47,414 bases of DNA. Origin: an uncultured Burkholderiales bacterium. GTDB lineage: Bacteria > Pseudomonadota > Gammaproteobacteria > Burkholderiales > Burkholderiaceae_C. Location of the stretch: assembly GCA_937864005.1 (NCBI GenBank), contig CALMIL010000056.1:1-47414 (forward strand), in the 5' to 3' direction. Shown one piece after another: positions 17,649-24,748 of the stretch. The notes beneath the pieces were generated by a model, which did no database searches, was not told where the DNA came from, and saw only the letters and a list, made by a program, of their open reading frames with translations. Each line of letters opens with the position of its first letter. Position 1 is the first letter of the stretch. A program made the translations under genes and the position numbers.

Positions 17649-19555
17649 GCAACGCCGCGATCGACCCCGCGGGGCTCACCTTCTGGCACCGGCTCGACCG
17701 CTTCCTCGCGCGGCTGCGCACGCGGCGCTCGGTATTCACCCTCGCGGTCGACGCCGTCGTCGTCGCGCTCGCCTGGCACGCGACGTATCTGTTCCGGCTC
17801 GGCTTCGAGCGCTGGCAGACGCAGCGGCCGTCGTACGACAACGAGGTGCTGCTCGGCGTCGTCGCGATCTACATCCTGACCTTCGTCGTGCTGCGCGTGC
17901 CGCAGAGCATGTGGCGCTTCGCCGGCTTCGGCGAGGTGAAGAGGCTGACGATCGCTTGCGCCGCGGCCGGGCTCGCCGCCGGCCTCGCGGTGCGCGGGCT
18001 CGAGCTCGAGAAGGTGCCGCGCGCGGTGCTCGCGCTGCATCCGGTCGTCACGCTGATGGGCGTGATCCTCGTGCGCATCCTCTACCGCATGGTCTACGAG
18101 CACGCGCGCACCCGCATCACCGGCGGCGACGCCGAGATCCGGCGCGCGATTGTGCTCGGCGCGGGGGATGCGGCGCGGCGTCTGCTCGCCGGCATCCACC
18201 AGCAGGGCTGGATCGTGCTCGGCCTGCTCGATGACGACCCGGCGCTGGTGGGCGTGCGGCTCGCCGGCGTGCCGGTGCTCGGGCCGCTTTCGGCGCTTGC
18301 CTCGCCCGATGTGATCGGCGGCGCAAAATATCTGATCCTCGCGATGCCCGAGGCGCCGGCATCGCGCCGGCGCGAGGTGCTCGCGCTCGCGTCGGGCACC
18401 GGCCTTCCCGTGCTCACCGTGCCCGGCGAGGAGGAGTTGCGCGAAGGCGTGCAGGCGCAGCGGGTGCGCGAGATCGTGCCCGAGGATCTGCTCGGGCGCG
18501 CGCCGGTCGTGCTCGACGATACGGGCGTCGCGGCGACGCTGGCCGGCAAGGCTGTGATGATCACCGGCGCCGGCGGCAGCATCGGCGCCGAGCTGTGCCG
18601 GCAGGTGGCGCGCTTCCAGCCGTCGCGGCTCGTCCTGTTCGAGGCGAGCGAGTTCAACCTCTACAGCGTCGAGCAGGAGTTGAGCGCCGCATTTCCCGCC
18701 CTCGAACTCGTCCGCCTGCTCGGCGACGTGAAGGATGCGGCGCGCCTGGCCGAAGTGTTCGCGGCGTGGCGCCCGGCGGTCGTCTTTCACGCTGCGGCCT
18801 ACAAGCACGTGCCGCTCGTCGAGCGCGACAATGCGTGGACCGCGCTGCAGAACAATTTCGTCGGCACCTGGCAGGTCGGCCTTGCCGCGGCGCGCGCCGG
18901 TGCCGAGCGCTTCGTGCTGATCAGCACCGACAAGGCGGTGAACCCGGCCAACGTGATGGGCGCGACCAAGCGCGCCGCCGAGATGGTCGTCAGCGACCTC
19001 GCCGCGGCGCATCCCGCGACGCGCTTCATGGCGGTGCGCTTCGGCAACGTGCTCGGCTCGTCGGGCAGCGTGATCCCGAAATTCAAGGAGCAGATCGCGC
19101 GCGGCGGGCCGGTGACGGTGACGCACGCCGACATCATCCGCTACTTCATGACGGTGTCGGAGGCGGCGCGCCTCGTGCTGCAGGCGGCGGCGATCGGCGA
19201 GAGCGGCCAGGTGCTGGTGCTCGACATGGGCGAGCCGGTGCGCATCGTCGATCTGGCGCGCGCGATGATCCGCCTCGCCGGCCACGCCGAGGGCGAGATC
19301 GAGATCGTCTACAGCGGCCTGCGCCCGGGCGAGAAGCTCTACGAGGAACTGCTCGCCGACGCCGATGCGACGCTGCCGACGCACGTGCCGCGCATCCACG
19401 TCGCGCGCATCGCATCGAACGCCGAGCGCGTGCCGGCGATGCTCGCCTGGGCGGCGCAACACCCGGCGGCGAGCGACGCGCAGGTGCAGGCCTTTCTCGC
19501 CGAGAGCGTCGCCGAGTACCGGCCGGCCGAGGCCGATGCGTCGGCGGCTCGATGA
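17645..19555 (+). CDS. Membrane nucleotide-sugar 4,6-dehydratase (CapD/WbpM/PglF-like)
   Basis: A 636-residue protein with four N-terminal membrane segments (about 28-145), a CoA-binding-like Rossmann domain (about 160-290) and a C-terminal Polysacc_synt_2 SDR domain. GAGGSIG (308-314) binds NAD(P). The active-site region STDKAVNPANVMGATKRAAE has Met438 where ordinary SDRs have Tyr, with Lys442 kept, the hallmark of WbpM/PglF-type dehydratases. Product expected: a UDP-4-keto-6-deoxy-HexNAc. Start: GTG at 17645, overlapping the stop of the PglC-like gene (GTGA). With the DegT enzyme it forms an amino-trideoxysugar route. Confidence 0.93.
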   Translation: MSNAAIDPAGLTFWHRLDRFLARLRTRRSVFTLAVDAVVVALAWHATYLFRLGFERWQTQRPSYDNEVLLGVVAIYILTFVVLRVPQSMWRFAGFGEVKRLTIACAAAGLAAGLAVRGLELEKVPRAVLALHPVVTLMGVILVRILYRMVYEHARTRITGGDAEIRRAIVLGAGDAARRLLAGIHQQGWIVLGLLDDDPALVGVRLAGVPVLGPLSALASPDVIGGAKYLILAMPEAPASRRREVLALASGTGLPVLTVPGEEELREGVQAQRVREIVPEDLLGRAPVVLDDTGVAATLAGKAVMITGAGGSIGAELCRQVARFQPSRLVLFEASEFNLYSVEQELSAAFPALELVRLLGDVKDAARLAEVFAAWRPAVVFHAAAYKHVPLVERDNAWTALQNNFVGTWQVGLAAARAGAERFVLISTDKAVNPANVMGATKRAAEMVVSDLAAAHPATRFMAVRFGNVLGSSGSVIPKFKEQIARGGPVTVTHADIIRYFMTVSEAARLVLQAAAIGESGQVLVLDMGEPVRIVDLARAMIRLAGHAEGEIEIVYSGLRPGEKLYEELLADADATLPTHVPRIHVARIASNAERVPAMLAWAAQHPAASDAQVQAFLAESVAEYRPAEADASAAR

Positions 19556-20826
19556 ACGTCGCCTACCTCGACCCGGCCTACAGCCGCCATTTTCACGAGC
19601 TTGCCGCCTGCATCGCCGCGCGCAGCGGCGGGCGGTCGCTGGCCCTGCTCTCGTCCCCCGCCTACCTGCCCTACACGATGGGCGATGCCAGCTGCGTCTG
19701 GACGCCGGGGCGCCCGGCAACGCCGCGTGCGCTGCCGGCCGAATTCGCGAAGGCCGGCTGGGCGCCGGCCGGCGACGCGCGCGCGGCGGCCGTCCTCTCG
19801 CGCGCGGTCGAGTGGTTCATCGAGTGCTTCACGCGGGAGCGTATCGAGCTTTGCCTGATTTTTTCGGACGCACGGCCGTTTTCCGTCGCCGCGCGGCTTG
19901 CGGCGCGGGAGGCCGGCGTCGTCTGCGTCTTCTTCGAGCGCGGCGCGTTCCGGCTCGCGACTTCGAGCCTGAGCACACAGGGCCTGAATGCGCGCTTCAG
20001 CCTGGCGCGGGCGCGGGAGGAGGGCGGCATCGCCGGCCTGGCGGCCGATGCGCCGTTGCGACCGCGTGCGTCCGAGCCCTGGCTGCGTCTGCGTTTCGCG
20101 CGCTTCGTGCTGCGCAATCTGATCGCGTGCGCGATGAACGGCGATCTGCGGTACCTGCAGCACAAGCACTACGACGCGGCGCACTATGCCAAGCTCGCCT
20201 GGGTGCAGTGGCGTGCGAAGCACCACCAGCGGCGCGCCGATGCAGACGAGATGGCCCGCCTGCAGGGCAGGCCGGTCGTCGTCGTCGCGCTTCAATTGCC
20301 GGCCGACTCGCAGTTCGTGCTCTATTCGCCGTTCGAGACCAATCAGAAGTTCATCGATTTCGTCGCCGCCGCCGTGCGCGATGTTGCGCCTGACGCGGCG
20401 CTGCTCTTCAAGCGCCATCCGATGGACGCCTCGCACGACCGGTTGCCGGCGGGCGCGCGCTGGGTCGAAGGCAATCTTGCGCGCTTCGACGCCGCGCGGC
20501 CCATCGTCGTCTGCATCAACTCGACGGTCGGCTTCGAATCGCTGGTGCGCGGGCTGCGCGTGATCGTCTTCGCGCCGAGCTTCTATGCCGATGCGCCGGC
20601 GCTCGTGCACGCCAGCCGCGACGATTTCCGCGCGCGCCTGCGCGCGGTGCTCGAACGGAAAGGCGACGCCGCGGCCGGCGCGCGGCTTCGCGCCGAGGTG
20701 CTGCGCTGGTACCAGGCGCCGGGCGACAGCTTCGCCTACACGCAAGGCGATATCGAGGCGACGGCGGCGATCGTGATGCAACATTTGCGTGCTGCACCTG
20801 AACTGCGCGGCAGTGCTTCGGAGTGA
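19552..20826 (+). CDS. kpsS: KpsS/LipB-like capsule polysaccharide biosynthesis protein
   Basis: A 424-residue protein of the Capsule_synth (KpsS/LipB) family, a cytosolic GT-B-like enzyme. The N-terminus MNVAYLDPAYSRHFHELA and the C-terminal block LFKRHPMDASH ... VVCINSTVGFESLVRGLRVIVFAPSFYA match the pattern of this family, as does ALQLPADSQFVLYSPF. In group 2 capsules KpsS adds the first beta-Kdo to lyso-phosphatidylglycerol and KpsC extends it. The minus-strand kpsC gene lies 450 bases away. The ATG at 19552 overlaps the dehydratase stop. It ends the plus-strand operon. No kpsMTED exporter genes are visible in the window. Confidence 0.8.
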   Translation: MNVAYLDPAYSRHFHELAACIAARSGGRSLALLSSPAYLPYTMGDASCVWTPGRPATPRALPAEFAKAGWAPAGDARAAAVLSRAVEWFIECFTRERIELCLIFSDARPFSVAARLAAREAGVVCVFFERGAFRLATSSLSTQGLNARFSLARAREEGGIAGLAADAPLRPRASEPWLRLRFARFVLRNLIACAMNGDLRYLQHKHYDAAHYAKLAWVQWRAKHHQRRADADEMARLQGRPVVVVALQLPADSQFVLYSPFETNQKFIDFVAAAVRDVAPDAALLFKRHPMDASHDRLPAGARWVEGNLARFDAARPIVVCINSTVGFESLVRGLRVIVFAPSFYADAPALVHASRDDFRARLRAVLERKGDAAAGARLRAEVLRWYQAPGDSFAYTQGDIEATAAIVMQHLRAAPELRGSASE

Positions 20827-21276
20827 GAACCCGAACGTCACGGGCCGGCGGCGAAGCTGATGCGATTGCCGCGCCGCGGCCCATGAACCTGCAGGCCGGA
20901 GCGCGATTCGCATGCATTCGATTCGACCGCCGATCGCCGGCCGCAACAACCGCTTCGCGCTCGCTGGCTGCAGATTTGCAACCGGGCCGCGAGCTTCCTT
21001 GTCGAGGCTGAACCGGCCTGTGGTGCCAGTTGTGGCGAGCGCGGCTACAACCGACCGGAGGGTGATCTTCGCCTTGGACGTCAATGCCCGCCTGTGCAAC
21101 GGGGGAAGTGGCGGCCGCGCGATGGCGCTACGTACATACGGCCGCGACGCGCGATTCGCGAGACGCAGCACCGCAATCTGGCCCTGTGTTCGACGCATTC
21201 GGCCTCGGGTTCGTGCGCAAGCTGCGCGCCATCGCGAGGACTTGAATCGAACCGCCGGGGCGGCCACAGTTTCCCC
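20827..21276. other. Convergent spacer between the KpsS-like gene and kpsC
   Basis: About 450 bases without a recognisable gene. Frames across it have mixed composition with no family motif. It should contain terminators for both converging operons, but I see only weak GC-rich hairpins (for example CCGC-CCCG-GCGG near 21255) and no T-tract. A tRNA-like T-loop sequence near 21240 does not fold into an arm. Confidence 0.4.
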
Positions 21277-23400
21277 TCAGCGCCGTCCGCGCCAGGCGTC
21301 GCGCCAGGTTTTCAGCGCGCGCAGCAGGCGGATCGCGGACGCGTCCTTTGGCGGCACTGTCGCGTCCCAGTGCGCAAGCTCGAACAATGCGCGCTCGGGG
21401 GTCGTGAAGGCACCGGTCGTGCGGCTCACGTAGGTCGGATAGACGATCAGCGCGCCGGCCACCAGGGCGTCGAGATCGAGGCGGCGAGTGCGGCGCGGAT
21501 GCTTCAGTACGTCGCGCGTCAGCCCCCAGCCGGCGTAGAACGGGCTGCCGTGGCACGTCACCGGCTTGCCGCGCAACAGTGCCTCGAATCCGGCGAGCGA
21601 GGTCAGCACGTGAAGTTCGTCCACCTGCTCGAAGAGGCGGTGGATGGGTACATCGGTCACGGTTTCGTCGCAACATTGGCGCGATGCCTCGACATCCGCG
21701 CTTCCCGGTCGCTTGCCGGCGAGCACGTCGGGGTGCGGCTTGTAGACGATCCAGGCGCCGGCATTCGACGCGCGCACCGCTTGCAGCAGCCCGAGGTTGG
21801 TGCGCACGCCAGGCGCACCCCAGGCGATCGACGCGTCGTTCTCGACCTGCCCGGGCACGAGGATGACGCGCCCTGCGCCCTGCGGCCTGCGCCAGGTGCC
21901 GGCACCGACGTTGTACTTGGTGACACCCGAAGCGACGATCGCTTCGCGCAGTGCGCGAGCGCGCGCGAGCAAGGCGGTGTCGAACTCCCCGGCTTCGAGC
22001 AAGGCCTCGAGATCGGATGGCGCCGTCGCGTCGTAGTACATGCCGCGTCGATCGATCACCCACGACAGCGGCTGCACGAGGTTCGCGCCGAGGCCGACCG
22101 AACGCAGGAAGCCGTCCTCGACGCGCAGCCGCGCGTCGTCGTCGGGCCTGCGCAGCCGCGCGTCGTCGGCGGACCTTTGCAGTGGTGCTTCTTCGGTCTG
22201 GCCTGGCCCCGTGCGCGCTGCGTCGGAATCGCCGCGCCCCCAAACGGCGCATGCCTCGCCAGGCGCGAGCGGCTCGGGCGCTTCGACGAAGCGAAGTGCG
22301 CTGCCGCCGAAGAACGCGCGCGCGATCGGCTGCTTCCACTGCGAGAACGCGATCGCCTGCAAGCGTGGCGCGAAGCGCTCGCGCATGCGGCGCTGCAGCC
22401 CCATCCAGGCGACCACGCGCTCGGGCGTGCAGCGCTGTCGCGTCTCCGGATCGACATGGGCAACGTACTCGACGAGCGCCGCATGCACCAGATCGGCAAG
22501 CGGCACGGCATGCGGCGTGCGGCGCCGCTGCGGCGCCGGCAGTTCATCCTGCGTCAGCCCCCAGCCGGCGTAGAACGGCATGCCGAAAGTGCGCACCGGC
22601 CGACCGCGAAGCAGCGCCTCGAAACCCATCTGCGACGTGACCACGTAGACCTGCTGCGCCGCCTCGAGCAGCGCCGGCGGGTGCGCATTCGCGCCGAGCA
22701 GCGTGACGCGCGCCGCCTGCCCGGGCGTTAGCGCGCCGAAGTGCGCGCGTTTGCGCCCAGCGATCACGTCGGGATGCGTCTTCAGCAGCACGGGCAGGCC
22801 GGGATGCTCGTCGAGCGCCGCCTCGAGCATGCGCGCGAAGCTGGCCGCGCTTGCCATGCCATAGGCGATCGACGCGTCGCCGAACGTTTGATCGACGACG
22901 AGCGTGAACGGCCTGGCGACAGGCACCGCCATCTCGCGCGCGTGGTTGTACTTCGAGACGCGCGCCGCGCGCCATGCGTCGGCCAGCGCATCGGCGCGTT
23001 CCCGCTGCGCGGCGGTGTGCGGCGCGGCGATCGCCGCCTCGAGCCTCGATGGCGCGTGCGCGTCGTAGTAGATGCCCAGATCGTCGATGCACAGCGAGAG
23101 CGAGCCTTCGCCGGCGCCGGGCGCAATCGACCGCAGGAAGCCGTCCTCGAGCGCGAGGTAGGGCAGGCCGTAGCGCTCGGCGGCCGCCTTCGCGCGCAAC
23201 GCGACGCCTTTCAGGCCCCAGCCGATGACGGCGCTGGTATCGCGCGGCGGCGCACCGAACGGGCGAAAGACGATGGGCTGGTCCAGAAAGTCCTGCAAGC
23301 CGCGCACGAGCAGAAGGCCCGGGTTGCGCGCGACAAGGCGGCCGGCGCCGGCCTGCGCGCGCAGCGCAGCGCCGTCAGCCGGCCTTGCGTCGGGCGACAT
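21277..23400 (-). CDS. kpsC: KpsC capsule poly-Kdo linker synthase (two tandem GT domains)
   Basis: A 707-residue protein with two related halves, as in KpsC. Each half has EDGFLRS (residues 85-91 and 428-434), a K-x-HPDV-AG block, and GFEALLRG(R/K)PV with FYAGWGLT. In E. coli KpsC the two halves are beta-2,4- and beta-2,7-Kdo transferases that build the Kdo linker on phosphatidylglycerol. The linker just before the second EDGFLRS holds a doubled element (DDARLRR then DDARLRV). Start: ATG at 23400 gives the family N-terminus; an upstream ATG at 23442 is possible. It overlaps the end of the CgeB-like GT by 26 bases, so both are on one transcript. Confidence 0.93.
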   Translation of the reverse strand: MSPDARPADGAALRAQAGAGRLVARNPGLLLVRGLQDFLDQPIVFRPFGAPPRDTSAVIGWGLKGVALRAKAAAERYGLPYLALEDGFLRSIAPGAGEGSLSLCIDDLGIYYDAHAPSRLEAAIAAPHTAAQRERADALADAWRAARVSKYNHAREMAVPVARPFTLVVDQTFGDASIAYGMASAASFARMLEAALDEHPGLPVLLKTHPDVIAGRKRAHFGALTPGQAARVTLLGANAHPPALLEAAQQVYVVTSQMGFEALLRGRPVRTFGMPFYAGWGLTQDELPAPQRRRTPHAVPLADLVHAALVEYVAHVDPETRQRCTPERVVAWMGLQRRMRERFAPRLQAIAFSQWKQPIARAFFGGSALRFVEAPEPLAPGEACAVWGRGDSDAARTGPGQTEEAPLQRSADDARLRRPDDDARLRVEDGFLRSVGLGANLVQPLSWVIDRRGMYYDATAPSDLEALLEAGEFDTALLARARALREAIVASGVTKYNVGAGTWRRPQGAGRVILVPGQVENDASIAWGAPGVRTNLGLLQAVRASNAGAWIVYKPHPDVLAGKRPGSADVEASRQCCDETVTDVPIHRLFEQVDELHVLTSLAGFEALLRGKPVTCHGSPFYAGWGLTRDVLKHPRRTRRLDLDALVAGALIVYPTYVSRTTGAFTTPERALFELAHWDATVPPKDASAIRLLRALKTWRDAWRGRR

Positions 23401-24436
23401 CGAGAACGGTCTCCAGACGGTGCGCCCAGGTGTGATGGGCAAGGACGTGATCGGCGCCGGCGCGCATCATCTCGCGGTCGCGCGCCGAGTAGCCGTCGCG
23501 CGCGAGGCGCGCGAACAACTCGTGCGCGGCCTGCGCTTCGCCGACGACGTGGCAGAAGTCCTTGAACATGTGTTCGATCGCCAGCGCCGGCGTCGAAACC
23601 GCGAGCCCGCCGCAGGCAAGGATCTCGATCAGGCGGCGCGAGAACATCGTCTGCGAATTCTCGATCGTGTTGACATTGAGCGATGCGAGGTGCGACTTGT
23701 AGATCGCCGCCGTCCGCGCGTAGGTCACCTTCGGGTGCACCTTCAGTCCGGCGAACGCCGGATAGCGGTAGTGCCCGCCGCGGCGGTCCGAGTTGCGGTC
23801 ATACACCGTGAGTCCGAGCGTGCCGGCGGCGGCTTCGAGCAGCATGTCCTGCCGGTCGCGCCGCGCGTCGTGAATGTGGCGGCTGTAGCTGCCCACGAAG
23901 CTCGCGCCGCGCCGCGCCGCCTCGTCGATGCCGGTGAACGAATGGATCGCCGGCTGCACCGCGAAGGGCAGGGCGCCGACCTGCACCTCCGCTGCGACGA
24001 CGGCGCGATAGCGTGGAATGCAGGATGCATCGACCGTGAAGATCGCATCGAACAGCTTTGCGCTGGCGATGAAGCGATCGAAGTGCACATCGTCTTCCTT
24101 GCTCCAGAAGACGGTCGGGATGCCGAGCGCGCGGGCGTTGCCGACCAGCCGCACAAGGTCGGCATTGCTGCGCTCGGGGTGGTCGGGGTAGGCGGCGATG
24201 CGGAACTTCCAGGCATCGCCAACCCCCTTCCAGGCGGACTCGACGAATACCACTTCAGGTCGCTCGCGCGCGAGTGCGGCCGCGCCGTTTCGGGGCGTCA
24301 GATCGATTACGCGGCACTCATGCTGCAGGCACGAGCGCGTCAGTTCGTCGGCGACCAGCGCGATCTTCAGCGGCGCAAACGGGCCGGACGGCTTGGGCGT
24401 CGAACGCAGCTTCGGCAGCCAGTGGAGCATCGGCAT
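23375..24436 (-). CDS. CgeB-like GT-B glycosyltransferase
   Basis: A 353-residue protein resembling spore-maturation CgeB-type transferases (DUF3880 followed by a Glyco_trans_1_2 domain). Markers: VVFVESAWKGVGDAWKFRI, IPTVFWSKEDDVHFDRFI, ASFVGSYSRHIHDARR with the glycan-binding-like segment, and the C-terminal block SLNVNTIENSQTMFSRRLIEILACGGLAVS. The same landmarks occur in the N-terminal GT module of the giant protein at 43566-47414 (FIESAWRGADD, FWNKEDPVHFG, NMNTIKQSQTMFARRVFELLAC), so the two are paralogues. Donor and acceptor are unknown. It is cytosolic, placed directly before kpsC in the same operon direction. Confidence 0.85.
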   Translation of the reverse strand: MPMLHWLPKLRSTPKPSGPFAPLKIALVADELTRSCLQHECRVIDLTPRNGAAALARERPEVVFVESAWKGVGDAWKFRIAAYPDHPERSNADLVRLVGNARALGIPTVFWSKEDDVHFDRFIASAKLFDAIFTVDASCIPRYRAVVAAEVQVGALPFAVQPAIHSFTGIDEAARRGASFVGSYSRHIHDARRDRQDMLLEAAAGTLGLTVYDRNSDRRGGHYRYPAFAGLKVHPKVTYARTAAIYKSHLASLNVNTIENSQTMFSRRLIEILACGGLAVSTPALAIEHMFKDFCHVVGEAQAAHELFARLARDGYSARDREMMRAGADHVLAHHTWAHRLETVLDVARRKAG

Positions 24437-24748
24437 CGGGGGTAAAGGACCAGGATCGGGTGCAGGTTGCAGCCGCGCAGCGCAATAGCTGTGGCCGGCG
24501 ACGCGGCGGCGCCCTCAGGGCCAAACGACAAATGCCTTTCGGATGCCATTTGCAGCACCCTGCGGCGTGTCGTCGGGGCCGCGCAACCACAAGTTCCGGC
24601 CGGGTGAATCGGGATATGGCGATCCAGGCGCAATGAAGGGGGCGGGTGAGGGCACCTGGTATGCGACGGCGGTCGGGGCGCAACGCCCGGTTGGCAAGAT
24701 GTTCACTTTCTTTCGCGGCGCGGGTGAAACTGCTCGACTCGTCATGTG
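24437..24748. other. Spacer between gspD and the CgeB-like GT
   Basis: About 310 bases without an assured gene. It contains one Pro-rich minus-strand frame (24515-24745), listed separately. No strong terminator hairpin with a T-tract is visible after gspD, so read-through into the GT/kpsC pair is possible. Confidence 0.35.
24515..24745 (-). CDS. Hypothetical 76-residue protein after gspD (doubtful)
   Basis: An open frame beginning three bases after the gspD stop codon. The product is Pro/Ala-rich with a central APFIAPGSPYPDSP and ends in GAANGIRKAFVVWP. It has no signal peptide or membrane segment. The composition is less Arg-heavy than typical shadow frames here and the position, immediately after gspD, would suit an operon gene. 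I do not recognise it. A second frame starting at 24752 with an ATGA overlap on gspD is Arg/Ala-rich and overlaps the GT gene, so I prefer this one, with low confidence. Confidence 0.2.
   Translation of the reverse strand: MTSRAVSPAPRKKVNILPTGRCAPTAVAYQVPSPAPFIAPGSPYPDSPGRNLWLRGPDDTPQGAANGIRKAFVVWP

Noticed and set aside
17396..19720. A 774-codon minus-strand frame opposite the dehydratase
   Set aside because: Arg/His/Asp-rich shadow of the CapD/PglF-like gene without any recognisable domain.
21230..21262. tRNA-like T-loop sequence (minus strand GGTTCGATTC)
   Set aside because: The flanking bases do not form a T stem and no anticodon or acceptor arm is present.
20912..21433. Plus-strand frame of 173 codons in the kpsS-kpsC gap
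   Set aside because: Its second part overlaps the 3' end of kpsC, and it has no motif or coding-like composition.
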